Below, piece by piece: positions 35,001 through 50,000 of a stretch of 60,000 nucleotides of DNA. The DNA is from Membranipora membranacea (lineage: Eukaryota > Bryozoa > Gymnolaemata > Cheilostomatida > Membraniporidae): NCBI GenBank assembly GCA_914767715.1, contig OU612075.1:4590001-4650000 (forward strand). Reading direction: 5' to 3'. Below the pieces are notes generated by a model that saw only the letters and a list, made by a program, of their open reading frames with translations, was not told the DNA's origin and ran no database searches. Position 1 is the stretch's first letter; every line of letters starts with the position of its first letter. The translations under genes and the position numbers were made by a program.

Positions 35001-38000
35001 TGTCTGACCAGGTCTGATGGCTAACAGATTAATATCTTATCTGTGACCACAATAACAGCTTGTTGAGAGCAAAGACCTTCTCGGACGAGTTGGTAAACCA
35101 GTTGATATGGGACATGCTCGGACAATGAGTAATGGATGTCCGGTTTCCTTACTGAGAACAACAAAATCTCAGCAAAGAGGCTAAGAAGCGCAGACAAAGC
35201 ATCAAAATAAATACATAATTATGAATTTAGGACTGGTGATATAACAATAAACATATGAAAAAAATGGGCAATACTAATGTGACAACCATCCAACAATGGC
35301 CTTAAAAAATAGCAACCTACCTTCAGCAAACTTAAAATAATCCTCTTAGCGCTGGGTGAAGAATAAGTTTATCCCACAAGTGATTTTTTTCTGATGTTAT
35401 GATCCTTTCTCCACAACACAAAAAGATGATCGATGAAGATAAAAGCTATTCCCCGATATATCAAAAGTAGAAAGCTATCCAAGCAGTGTTATCAATACAC
35501 AAATCCTTGTGACCGAGTTCAGCACCTAGTGAGGTAAGGTGATGTTTTCACGAGTTGAGCACCTTGTAAGGTGAGGTATTCAGAGAAACTACTGTACAAT
35601 GACGTGACGTGTCTCGATGCAAAGTGGCAGAGGAGTGTCCCAGCTGCTGAATGACTAAACCCTTCAGTCGCCGCACTGATGGATGACGAAGAGAGAAATA
35701 ATAATAATAGCCTCAACTGGTAATTATTTCACCTTATGTCCTTAGAAGCTTAGTAACGCTCTAATGAATGTTATTATATCAGAGCATATGTACGATATTA
35801 TACTCTGCTCACAGACTGAGCTTACAGCTTACAGCATAGAGTATAATGTAATAACTCTATGGCTCTCAGGCTGAGCTGCAGTGTATTTGGTAATGCCCAG
35901 CCGAGATATTGTATTTGAGCAGAGGAGATGCATTATGAATCACTAAACTTTATAATAAGTAATAGTAGATGACAAAAGAAGAGCTTTTTAATCTGTTGTA
36001 AGCCACAAGGTGTCCAGGTAAACAATACTCTGTGTGTGTGAGGGACCTATCTCTAATTTTACTTATTATATAGTTTGATTCATTGATACAACAAAGCTTT
36101 CAATAACTTTGTGGCTGTGAGAGAAAGAAAATAAAATTTGGCCTGTTGTCAAAATTTGTGAATGAAAGTTTTTGAGCCTCACATATTTATTGGACTCTAT
36201 ATTGTAGATTTCCTTTTGAAGAGCAACTCCCATTAATGGTGTTCGCAGAGCAGAAGGATCTTAGGTTTAATCTACTTCTACTTGTCTAAACTACTCCCAC
36301 TACATATGACAAGAGATTTACCAGATACATAGTCTCTTAAATGGCCCTCTTGACAGTAAAGGCAATGTTGTTGGAGATACGGATTTTCTCTATATCAGTG
36401 TAGTCCTTCCCTCAGATACTAAGAAACTTAACATTTTCACACATTTTCACATCCATAGGATATCCCATCATGTCAAGTGGCTATGGATTTCAAAGGTTCG
36501 ATCACACAGAGATAAAGCTATGCACTGATAAAAGTTCATAGCTTTTACTTCGGATCACAATCTGGAATATCTAAATACAGCCAAACACACTGGTTATAGC
36601 AAAGATTATAAGTCATTGGTTATAGTAAAGAGAAAACATTGAGCATGGTTATGGGTTTGGACATTCAGTGTGTTTGCCAATGAAAACGACCAAACCATCA
36701 ATAAACCATCAAAGATGAGTCATATACTTCCAATTTGGTGCATCAAAGAACACAAAATATGTTTCAATTTGGAATTTACATAATATTCAGTTCGAAATAC
36801 CAACAATACATTCTTCTTTGCTTGTTACCTAGCCTCCGCCCGTAAAAATGAGAGACTGTTTGCCAAGTTGAATGCTACATACTACCTAGCTTTGGAAATG
36901 GCAATAATGGTAAATTGTAGCCTGCCAATGAATACAGTGACAATCTGTCATATTTCACACAAGAGAGACCCGATGGATGAATAACAAGTTTCCAACCGCA
37001 ATGAATCAGATGGTGCCTCTCCCTCCTATACACAGGTATGCTGGCCTAGGAGTGTAATCTGCCTGATTCCTCAGAATCAAGCTGGCAAGGAGAGGATTGC
37101 GAAACACTACCAAGTTAGGTCAAGCATTTAATTATCCCAACGATAAAAACAATCTCCATGCGCTGTGATGTTGATTAATTGCCATCATTGTCACTCCATC
37201 ACATCATACCCGAGTACAGCATAGCTTAATAAAGCATAGCTTAGATAGGACTTAGTTAGGAACAGGCAAAAGTAGTAGTTAATGGCAGGCTCAATGTAAC
37301 AACTGACTACAGCAGACAGGCAGACCTTGAACAGATAGATGTTTGACTGGTGTGCCAATGGATGGCACATTGGGGATGTAAATGACATTCTTGTCTGACA
37401 TTATTAAGTCATATTCAGTCAAAACAACTAGGAAGATTTCCAGACTGACAGTATACTGAAAGCTTCAAGCCGACCAAACTCATGTTAACAACATATGATT
37501 CCTCAGCATCGTTTCAAGAGGCTCTAGATAGCCAAATTTGCAATTCAGTCGTCAACCTGTGCAACGCTAACAGACCCTAGCTCCTTGTGTGGGCAAAAAA
37601 CCTTGACTTTGAAAAAAGTTGAATCAAGTGATCTAGTTTTAAAATGTTGGTTAAAATGTTGGTTAAAAATGTTGGTTAAAATCACAATCACTCACCACAT
37701 CTCGAAGAATGGGTGGCGAGATAGGGGTGCCTTAGGGGCTAGGCCGCAATGTCTGCGCCAATTTGCTCTCATTTTGTAGGCAGGTCGAAGCACACCTGGG
37801 GGGTCAACAATCCCCAGTAGTCAGTGGACTGCAATGGGATTTGAACCCACAACCTTCAACACTTGCATGCTGAAGACCGGCGCTCTAACCAACTGAGCCA
37901 CCTCCTACTCCTTTGCGTAATGCTACGAATCTTTAGGGCAAAAATCCAATAAGACTGACAGCCATAGCCCCAGTTAACAACCGGATATAAAGATCCTTAT

Positions 38001-41000
38001 CGCCTAATGTTCAAACTAAGAGTTTGCTAGTATCAACCTGGTATGGAATACTTTTTATCACCTATGATTTTCTTAATTGTGACCACTTCTAGGACTTACC
38101 CGAATTAATAAAAATTAATGTTAATGATAATGTGACATTATAAATTAAATCTAATCTTATATCAGAGCTAAATTAGATCACAGAAACCCCCCTTTGCATT
38201 TCGCTAGCGTGGCAGGTTTGCAACAGCACAATAACAAAATACGCCGGTCTGAAATGGCCAGTTGTGAGATAGAGAAAAGAATGCCACTATGATTTTTAGT
38301 GTGGGAAAAACAGACTATGATTTTTAGTCTGGGAAACACAGACTATGGGTTCTAGTCTGAGAACACTGATTATGATTTTTAGTCTGAGAACACAAACTAT
38401 GATTTCTAGTCAGAGAAACACAGACTATGGGTTCTAGTCTGAGAACACTGACTATGGGTTCTAGTCTGAGAACACAAACTATGATTTCTAGTCTGAGAAC
38501 GCAGACCATGTTTTAGTCTGAGAAAACAGACTATGATCACATTTCTAGTCTGAGAACACAGACTATGATCACGCACACACTCACCTTTAGAAGGAGAGGA
38601 TCTGCTTTCAGGCTCTTTTATTCTGTACCGAGCGAAATCATCGTCACTATCCTCCTCAGCGGCTGAGTGTAGAGACTGTGATTGTGATGTGAGGGGAGAT
38701 GATTTCTTATCTCTACAACAAAAAACACTGACCGTTATTCCGGTCTATCCAATGTTTATTTTAGGTCCCTTTCAAATTTATTATAGTTCTGTCCTACGTC
38801 GATGTCTTCCTGTGTATTTTACATGTCGCTTCCATTCTTTCTATTCCGAACTTATATTTTTTCTAGATGTCATATGTGGAAATGGGAATGGTAACGCCAA
38901 AAGCTTCATCATCAACACATCATCTTTATGTCAATCAGTTTGCAACAAAATCATCAGAAGATATAATTTTTAATGAATTTTAATGAATTTCAATTTGAAT
39001 AATTTATCAAGGTGTCAAGATTATCATTATCTATATTTACCATTAAAATAATGATAATGAATGTGACAACATTCACACTGTGAAGTCACAGATATGATAA
39101 TTTTTTTATAATCTGTAATGAAATTATAATTAACTAGAGCAGTGGGCTTTTTGCCAGGGTTTTAAGGTAAACTCACGGTTGATTGTTGTTATCATTGCTC
39201 AGGGCATCTCGGCTGTATCTGGCTTTAATATCGAGTAACCTTTGAACTGCTTTGTCCCTTGTCTCTTTCTCCTAAAATCAGAACCAAAGAAACCATAGCC
39301 CTGAGAGAACTCTTGGACACATCAATCTCACAAATTAAAAGCATTAGAAAACTTAAATTACTAGCTAATTCATGCAAAACCTATTAACCTGAATCATGCA
39401 GTATTTATATCAACTTAGACGGTAAGATATTTTTGGTCTATGGGGACCACCATCTGATAAATGAGAACTCGACAATGTTCACGTTGTAGACTTCAAGCAG
39501 TTCAATCTTAGAACTCGATTTGTCTGAGTGGCCGGAAAACTAGTAAAAAATATATACATGTAGATATATATCATGGAGTTACCCTCTTCTAATACACCAG
39601 AGAGGACAATTCCAGTAAAATTATATCGGCTGGCAGCATGAAACTGTAGTTGTTGAATGCCTGAGCTCCTTAAATTTATCCATCAAAATAAGTTAATAAT
39701 CAATCTATTGAATAATTCAATTTGACAGTATCCAACCCTGTATTGTAACTGAATATTTACTTTAGCTGCGTTGGAGAGACTTTGACGTAGCGATGAAGGA
39801 GGTGGAGATAATACCCGATCACTTTTATTATCTTCTTCATGTGGTGGGGGAGAGGATGCATCACTCTGCAATAAACACACACGTTGCAACACAATGCAGA
39901 AATATAAAATACGCTAAATGCAAGTCATCAGGCAAGTATTCAAATGTTGGGTTTACAGTCAAATCGAGATAGGAATGGAGTAAAAACGGATTTCATGCAG
40001 TAAATCCCATGCAGAATGCTAAATCTAGTAACAATCAGTAAACTAAGCCAACAATGATTTTAGGAATCATAAAAGCATAGGATTTTCTTGGTCTGACACT
40101 CATTAAGGAGTACATTGTACATGAGTTGCTAATTGCCATTAGAGGATCGAGTCTGGCTAAAATTGTGCCTGAAAGTATTTGTAACTTACCAGAATTTGCC
40201 TGTTTCTCACCGACGCCTCCGCCTCTAGTCTGGATTTCTCAACCTGTCTCTGAATCTCCTGCTGTTCTTTCTCATACTGCTCCTGAAAACATCACAAATA
40301 ATTATAAGGAATATAATCTATTTGGAAACCAGACTAGTGTTAGAGATTCATCCTGACTGACTCTTGAGCTACATCTTCGCCATACCACTAAATAGAAATC
40401 AAAGAAATTAAGGCCTCCGCCAAGTCAGATTATTGCAGTCTGCTTAGGCCACTGGGGCACTGCACCACTTAATTTGTACAAACTTCAGTGGGCCTGGATC
40501 GGATTGTCGGATTAGCATTTGCGGCCTCACACTAAGAGGCTGTTATGTAATTACTAGGATCAGTGGGAATCCCTGACTGAGGATTTTGGGCACCTTGCAA
40601 AACCCCTGAGGACAAATTAACTGTAAGATTAACGATTTTGCCCCAGCCTTCCTCAAATGAGTTTGACTTCAAATTCTTTGCAGTGAACACTGAAGCACAA
40701 TAATGCTGTTGATACATGTATAGGAGTGGCATAGTCTAACTGTTCAGACTTGGATCTTTTGTCTGTACATTTAGACTAAGATTGCCATCACTAGGAGAGG
40801 AGACACGTCATCTAGCTTTCTGTAGGACTCTGGCTAAACTAAGTTTGATCAGTTTGCTTGAATTTGGCAATTTGGCAATTCAGCCGCTCCCCCTTCTCCC
40901 GCTGATCAGCCGCATGAAGGGGAGCAAAACCAATGGCAGGCAACTGGATCAAACCTGATCTAGACTCAGACTAACATAAAAAGCAATGAGAGAAGAAGCG

Positions 41001-44000
41001 TCAAATCAGGATTAAGAGGATAAGATTCTGAGCATCCACACAGATGTAACAACTGTCTGAACACTAAGACAAAGGAACAAGGAGTATATTTAAGGTGCTA
41101 TTCAGTCATCAAATCAATGTGTAATAACGTAAAAAAAGAATAAATCAACATTGTTATTACATTGTACAACACAATATAGTACTTATGACTGCATACTGAT
41201 CTCCTAACACACAATAATTGTTGCCAGCTGCCATCATTGGCAACATGTAGCAGTACTTTCGCTGTTTTGAGTATGCCCATGAGATATCCACTCGTCTGCG
41301 AATCAGTGATTTAGTGAGCAAATCTTAACATAGTATAGCGATAGAAGTGAAGTGAGGAGTTCTACTAAAATATTTACCTCTCGTTCCTCATCCTAATAAA
41401 ATCAAACCCACACATGCGGATTGAAGTTCTATCATCTTTCATAATCACCGAAGACAATGCACAATTGAGAGATCAAGCTCAAAAAGGAGTTATCCAATTT
41501 ATAGACAAGAGTGGGCAACTACCGTCATATATTTTAATATCATATAAAAATGCGTGCAAGCTAATGGTAGTTATTTTTAATCAGAAGATTTGCACAGCCA
41601 AAGTTTTAATCACAGATGACATACATAAATCAAACAAGATGTATATTCTGAAATTGAAGAAGGCTGCCAAGTTAGAAGTACTTTGGTTGACATGCACGTA
41701 CGTATACATAACGTCAAAAAACTCCAGTAGCCTACCTGTTGACGACGGTCTTGCTGTTTCTGCCATTCCTCCATCCTTCTTCTGTTATCATCGTTCATCT
41801 GCTTACTACGTGACTGAAACCTGCGGAGACAGAACAAGAATAGTCACATCAAGGGCTGAGTACTCATGTAGATGAGCAAGAATAGAACTATTATATAACC
41901 ATAAGTACGCTAATCACCTAACAAACACAATACTACAGGAATTTGAGAAAGTATTCAAGATTAGCTGCTCAGGAAATTAGAATGAGCCTTGAACAAGCTT
42001 CTATCTTATGTCAGATCTTGAAGGTTGTATTCTTAGATCAGTGAAGCTGATCACAATCTAACCTGAATAGTTCATGGAAAGATACATGAAAAAAATTGAA
42101 AGTGGATCCGGGAAAGTCTGAGGGCCCCCCCCCTAGACTCTTGCCCCCGCCTATTGGCCCACGGCTGGAGATATATTTGTTGATCTGCGCTAGTCAGGAA
42201 ACTCAATGGTCAAGTTTTTCATGCGCTCAGTTATATCATATTCTCCAGAAAAGGTCCACCAATATTACTAGGCATATTTCTCAGATGGATTTTTTGCGCC
42301 CCTAAAACAGCTGCTAAAAAATCTCAGAGTCGGCAGTTTGAAGTGCAAAAACTACACTGGAATTTCCTACTTACATCTCACGAGCCCCACAAAAAGAAAG
42401 TATGTCCAAATCCTTGTAGCAACTCGAGGTGGTGTGTCAACTGTTTGGTAAGACACTGAATGACAGTGACAATAACTGACTAGTAGATTTCTTATCAATC
42501 AATGGAATTTATAACTCGTCGAGCTAAGTACCAAAATAAACACCAGTTATCAGTGTTTTTACTGGGATAGAGTCAAACAGTTACATGTACCCTAAAGGGG
42601 TATATAAGGATAGCACATAGTCTAACCATAGATGATGGGTAGTTCCTAATCTTTGTGATAGATATTGAGAGGAAATTTAGTGTGATAATCGCCCAGCTTC
42701 CGTTATACACATATTTCCACTCAGGATGAACCATTTCAAACTTGAGCAAAGTGACCACTTACAGCTTGAGATTTGCCAAATCTTTATTCACCTCCATAGC
42801 ATGAGTAATTTTTGTCTTTATTAGAGTAATGAGTTTTGACTAAATTTTTGCCTCGAGTAAATGGGTGGATTTTTTTATCACGTTGAATGCATAGCATTGC
42901 TTGGGATGCAGATAATGGCATTCATCTATAACCAACGTTCTCACCAAAAATTCCACAGTAAACCTATATCTGAGGGAGTTTAGTTAGGCCATTAATCTCC
43001 CTGAAAAGAGACGGGAGGGGGTAGATTCGAGGGAACATATCGGTCACACGCACCTGAGATCATGCTGAGAAGCTAGTGGTGGAGCTACAGACTCAAAGTC
43101 TTTCGTGACTTTATCATAATTCTGCTCAAAAGCCTGCATACTTTCCTCCTCATCTGATTCTGGAAGTTAAAATAAGTTATTTTAACTTTGTCTTGTGTCT
43201 TGTTACAAACATGAACATCTTCCTAACTAAAAACTTTCATGCGTTACATCAGAAAACAAGTCTGTAGATAAGGTGAAAAATCCGCACACAGGGTTTCTTA
43301 CACTGAATTATGGCTGTATGCAAGGCGTGGGTTTTATTGAGGCAAACATGAATGCATTAATTTCAGTTCTGATACAGATTTATGATACTTAGAAAGCTTT
43401 TAGTGTGCTGATGATTGTTCTAACTGAAGCTGATAATCTGCTATCTGAATTGAACACAAAAATGTTGCACATCAGACACGGCTCTAGACTGAACCTGTTC
43501 GGCTCCCATTTGGAGGGGCAATGCTTTCAAATGATTACACTATGGAGCTTTTTTGAGACCTGGGACATGATCACAAATGAGGACTGCTGTTGTAGAAAGG
43601 CATCACTTTTCAGGGAACTTGTGCCAGTGGAGAAAACTCCAAATTTCATAGCGGAGAACACATCGCCAATGGCTATATGCCTATGTGATAAAAAGTAATT
43701 CGGTGATGCACAATTTTGAATTCACAGTAAATTCTCTGACATGATACACAAGGAAAAGATTCCAATTAGTCTCGAATCAAATCAAAACTTCGATGGATTA
43801 GAAGTCCAGTAATGGCAGTCTCTTTCATATAAGCAATAGGATCCATCCAGGAGTAATTGCATCAAACATAAAAAGTCAACTAGAACTTCTCTGAATATTT
43901 GACAATTACGCAAAAGATGAATTCACTTGATGTGACACAAGTAACTCATAACACTAATCATCATCAGGATAACCCTGGGCGCGGATCATTGTCTCGCCTT

Positions 44001-47000
44001 TGATCAACCGCTCACCGAATATGCATTAAAATTTACAAAACCGAGGCCAGAGTTGTGACCAAGGCCAAAATTAGAAAGTATCAAGGCCAGGCTAGGATGT
44101 GGGTTTGCCAACACTACCTAATCCATCAGTAACAGTAGATTTAACACAGCAGTTTACTAATGATGTTAATTATTTCTGTAAAAAGAAACAAATTAACTTA
44201 CACCCTTCTGAGTAGTTAGCAGTGATAAGTCTTCATGGCAACTAACACAATTGATGTGAGAAAATTTTTTTTTTTTGCGTGTGACTAGACTTTTCAGTTC
44301 ATCAACCCTCTATGATCAATGCATAGACTATAGAGCATTGCAAGTCGACTTAGCAGGTTGGGAGGGGGAGTTACAATTTGGTAGACATATCAGTAATGTG
44401 GCCTGAACCCGCTGCATTCGATGGGGTGCAGCAGAGCTGCAAACTATAATATTTACGGTCGTCTTTTCAGGGCTCAATACTTCGTATCCAGTCAATTGTT
44501 GGGGAGGCAACTAACAGGCGCAACAAATGCATGACGTAAAAGCTGCCAGATTTTCATAGCTTTATTCAGATCCTGACACAAAGCTTTATACTGATGACAT
44601 ATCTCCACAAACAGCCACGCTATGTATATTACCGCTGATCCATATATTCATATCAATTTTGGGGAGGCAACCAACAACCGCAACAACACAGCCTCTGATA
44701 TCGGGCTAGAGATAGTGCTGTACCACTCACTCACCTATATCACGGGTAGAGTTAGTCTGTTCTCTGTTAGATTCTTCTGATGTTGATTCAGCTCTACTGC
44801 CTGTGTTATATTCCGCAGCCGATACGTACTCACTAGACGGACTCTGGAAAGAATACCAAACATTCAATTGGCTATCAAGACTAAAATTTAATACTGTAGT
44901 CAATACCAATGAGATGACCATTTCATTTTAACCCCAGTGGTTGCAATTATTGGAACCACTGGGGTTAAAATGCAGGCAAGAGTTTCACACGGTCCATCTG
45001 AATAGGTCACCATCTAAGTTAAACCCCAGGGGTCCTGCATTGACCACTATACATCAAGTGCAACTCCTACAACAGACGTCTATCGGGATACTCAAACGAT
45101 ACTGACCAGATTCAACACCATTAAAATTGGTTATCAACTCTGATAAATCAATAAAATTGCAAAACAAATACTTGAAAACCACTCGAATCCCGCTCTGATG
45201 TAATAAATTAACCGTTTTCACATCCCAAAAAATCAAACAGCAACTCAGATGTAATGGTTAAACAATACATTCACTGATACAGGGGGCCCATTGGGACCTT
45301 AAATACGAATTCTTTCTTTGCTGTTTTGTCAAGGAGGTGCTGATAAGTTCTAGCTACATTGACTTATAAAAAACTACCTCTAGCACTGAAAGATGTAAGG
45401 CCTAAGGGAGACTGGAGGCTTAAACCATATATTTGGATTGCCGAATGCAGCCCACCGTCTTAACAAGTGTTTTGTTTGGTGACCAAGAACACTTAGCAGA
45501 GCTGTCCAACAAGTTGGTCCTTTCTGTCTGACACTTGTATCCATATACTAAATATACTAAGCCTATGCGCTATATTAAAAGTCTATACTTGTATTCCCTT
45601 CTTATCTGGTACGACAAGTAACCTCACTCATGTGTTTGGTGAACAGGAGTGTCTTGCGGAACTGTTCAACATGTTGGTCTGGAACTAGAACCCATTTTTC
45701 ATCAGGTACAAAAAAAAACCTGATTAATAACCAAACTTTCAAGTTCCCAAAATTCTCTCTCAGGCAAGGTAACAGTTTTCACAATCATCGCCACAGATTT
45801 AACATATCAGATCAAAAGCTCATAACTCAAAGCCACAAGCCTTGCAAAATCATCATCAAATAAAATACCACTCCTACACAAATAAATGATTAACGACAAA
45901 GTCAGTGGGAGAAAACAACCTAAACAGGTTTCAAATCGTTGCCTAATCTATCACCATCAAAAATAAATGATCAAAATGTCCAACAAGTTCAACAAATAAA
46001 CAAAGTTATTTATTCCCATCTTATGTAAATATTTTAGAAGAGTAGGCTATGAGAGTGGTAGTGAGATTGAACATACACGTCACTGCAGCTATGGTATGTT
46101 CACAAGCAAGGCAAATTTTTCTGAAATGGAAACCATGATTGCCAAAAATAGATGATTACAACAAATGCTCTTACCGTTCTTCTAAAACAGCATCAGCAGA
46201 TAGAAATGTGCTCTAGATCTCAAACGGTGTTCAACTTGACTATCCAACAGTATGAGTTAGGAAGTGTGAGGTGTGCTATAACTATAACTCATTAACTTTT
46301 AACTGCTGCCATTGAAATAAAGGTCTTTGCTCACCCATTATGCTGCAGTGATTTCACAGTTGAGTCAGCCCAAGGCTTGGCTATTACTATTATTCAGCTT
46401 TTTTTAGTGAAACCTGATCTAATAATTCACCTGAATTTTGCTGTTAATTAGCAGCAATTGCCTCAATGCAAATGAATTCATTAGGTCCATTACAAATAGA
46501 TTTTGCTCGCAGAACAACAATCGCTGTAGTTTTAGCAGGCACAGGAAAAGGAGGGTAAACAAAGCTAACAACTTTGAATGGAAACAGAGAGAGAGCCCAA
46601 GTCTCTGGTGCCAGAATATTGCTGCCTGTTACGACACAATGAGGGAAGGTACTTTAATTGATGCTTCAGCACGTCATGTAGAGCAAAGCTTCAAAATTGA
46701 AACCAAATGATCAAGAGTCAAGTGCAGCAAAGGAACTCTCATTAGAGCCAAATAGCGGCTATCAGATTTGAAACTTGCACATGTGATATCTCCAAAATTT
46801 GCCGATAACCTCAAAATTATAAGCCTGATACTCTAGCCTTGTCACACGAAAAAGAAGCCGCGTGAAAAGGCTACTTATACTCCAAGAATTGAATTTTTAC
46901 AGATCTCAACTTACCAATGCAATGAAAGCAAAGAAGTGGTTTATCCCAAAAGTATCAGTGTATCCTTTTGCGAGTCAAAATTTACACTGACTGCAATTTA

Positions 47001-50000
47001 GCATATCCACATTCCAAATAATCCGGTTATAAGAATCTTAATGAGACCCCATCACGACATCTGAATATGCAGTATGAATCACATGTGGTTTAATCCCAAC
47101 TTCAAATTCCTAGCTATATGCGGTCTTTATACCTTGCACTGTGTGTGACCTATCATGCATACCATGCAATACAACAACAACACACTGAACTTGTCTTATG
47201 CATTAAAACTAGATGGGTTATTAACATGATATGCTTGTGATTAAATACTGAGAAAGTCTTTATCTACCTTTCACTCTCACTAACAATACTAGTACAAAAG
47301 AAATCACAATATATCAAACAATACAGCTTCAACAATAACGAAAGCACCATTAGGAGTTATCATTTCGGGTACATGGCAGGCGGAAACCCCTAGTCAGATC
47401 GGGTTATGAATGGGAGGGAGTTCATTGGATGAGCCAAAGATTGCGCAACGGAGGATCCGAATAAAGATAAAACTCTTACATACTGAATTACCAAAGCAAC
47501 ACGTCATCAACACAAAACCCTTATCCACATTCTTTTTTCTTAAAAAACTCCAACTATCGTGCAATATTTCCAGAAAGCAGGCAGATCATGTATGACGAAG
47601 AAATGGCGCAGAGCAGATGTAACGGACTAGCAATGATACTTTCTTTTTGAACGCTGTATCTATTCCTGTTGATATATAGGGTTGCCAATGAATCGTTGCA
47701 AAGGTATATTTTCATTATAAGATGCTCTCCAAGAAAAAGTACGGAAAACCTGAATCAAAGTACGGAAAACCTGAATCAAAGCAATGAACATGGTTTATTT
47801 TTACATTCATCTCTCCAAAACTAAACTTCAAACTCAAAACCTTCACTCTTTCATAATGGATAATTTCGAAGAATATTAAACTTTTCTCTCTGGATATTCA
47901 TATCCAAGCAACGAAAAGATCTATGGTGATGTTTTGACATGCAGTCAAAATAATGGACGTATTATGCCTTTTTGACAGTCAGAATATATGAATGCGTAAA
48001 TGTCATATTTATGAGATGAAATAATTCATTGAAAGACAATCTATGATTAAATCTTCATCATTGAGAAGACAGATGCTTCCTCTTTCTTTCATTATTTCAT
48101 TATTTCTAGTACTTGGACTTTTCACGACAGTAAACCTATTGGAACCTTGGATTGTGATGTACCAGAAGAATAAGTTTTTAGATCTAGGGACTTATATATT
48201 CGATGATGTTTTTGAGATAATGCCAACCTAGAGCGACTAAGTTTAACTAGTTTCTATTTAGAACAATTTCGAATTCAGGGTTTCTTTTAAACTTGTCTGC
48301 CATGCTTCTGATCCTTTCCCTGATTCCACCTCCAGGCTCAGAAGGAGTAAAAATGTTCATGCTTGCATTGTGGTAGCAGGGAATTTCTGTCTAGGTAACA
48401 CAACATCCATGGACTTACTCTATATGGACCTACTGTCTATGCAAAGCGCACTTATAGTCAATGCAGTATACGCCTATTATTATATATATGGACTTAACGT
48501 ATACACAGCGTGGACTTATGACTTATGGACTTTCCTTCACTGTAGCACACACATATTATATATATATATATATATGGACTTACCGTATATGCAGCGTGTA
48601 CTATGGTAGGTGTGATTTTCTCTTGTTGTTGTGTGACTTGTATATCCAGATGTGGATGACTATCCAGATATGCTTGTCTGTCTTCTAATGTCAGCTCGCT
48701 CCTCAGAGTCGACACGGCTGAGTCCTATATTAGAGAGAAAAAAAAATTCAGTTGAAGGTCGGATATCACTCACGGTACCTGTACAACATCCCCAAAACAA
48801 TGCTCAGCTGATGAAATGCCTCAGCATTTTCTTCAAAATAGCACTACGCCATGACATGACGTGACGTCATGCTGGAACAAATACTTTCAGAACCATTGTT
48901 TGAAGAGCTTTCCAAATTACTATATAAAATATCTGAATCCGATCAAATCTGTCAACGTTGGTATCAGAACCTTAGCTGTGTCCAGAGAGTTAGAGTAATC
49001 AACGTTGTGGCATATTGAAAGTTAGCTGTATTTTGAGCAGTTCAAGTATCGAGTTAGTTGTGAATGATATTTAATAATGTACAAAGTTCACTGAGCTCAA
49101 TTATTCCCATTTGCGGAAAACCAAGCAGTCATTGCCCTATACTGCTTTATTATAACTATGGATTAATATGTGGAATGGAAACAAATATTTATTTACAGCA
49201 ACACTGGCTGAAGGCAGTCCAGAAAATCAGCTTATGGCTTCGAGGGATAGAAAAGTGACTTAGAAGGAACGCTTTGTTACATACAAAGGTCAATGATCAA
49301 GTATTAATTGGTCACATCACATTAATTTGGTCAAAATTCCATCAGCTGTATGGAACTATTTACAAATAGAATTCCATTGGCTATTCAACCTTGAATCAAG
49401 TTGTCATAATTAATGCAAAACATGACTAACAAAATTATGCAAACAAAATGCATTCCAAATGAAATGACATAGCAAGCATGCATTATTTAACTACCAAAGG
49501 TAGTATTGTCAAGCTTATGTGAACTTCCTGAGAAATTTTATGAATCAATATCAGTCGATTGAAATGATGTGAAAGCACAGGAAATGTAATCCCTTGGGGT
49601 ATAAACATGCTTCCTATACAACCTATACTGCGGTGTGTCTCTTGAACTCTAAGGATGGAAGGAAGTTGAATACTGTCAAACAGTATGATATATAATAATG
49701 GCCAACCATGTAGCTACCGTGACACTTATGCAACAGAAAACAACTCACCCATTCTTGATTCTTCCAGCCGGTAATAGGAATATTAAAACAGCATTGTGAG
49801 AAGCTTCCAACTCATGTTTTATACAATACACAAGGTATAACTTTTACAATCTTAACGCCCTTTCATTGTATTTCTAGGGCTCAAGAGGTTTGGTTAATGG
49901 TGTCAATGTCATATTCAGACTCCCATTGATAATGAGGCGAAATTTACACTCTCACCTGAATCTTTTGTAAATTGTATATTTACTTACATATCCACCGTCG

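Larger units (their letters stand above)
33978..38584 (-). other. Large LMO7-like intron between exons 20 and 21
   Basis: A 4.6-kb intron with a minisatellite at its 5' end and a tRNA-headed SINE-like element. No intervening exon is required, because the split codon (G + CG, Ala) joins in frame. Confidence 0.75.
44844..48583 (-). other. Large LMO7-like intron between exons 12 and 13
   Basis: A 3.7-kb AT-rich intron between two phase-0 exon boundaries. Because both boundaries are phase 0, a missed symmetric exon cannot be excluded. Contents seen are a short hairpin near 44.95 kb and a 21-bp duplication near 47.75 kb. Confidence 0.7.

Noticed and set aside
38324-38509. Periodic minus-strand frame (V-C-V-L-R-L-E repeats)
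   Set aside because: It is only the translation of the 27-bp minisatellite.
41414-41875. Open frame of 153 codons on the plus strand
   Set aside because: It overlaps LMO7-like exon 15 on the opposite strand, whose splice sites and coil text are far better supported.
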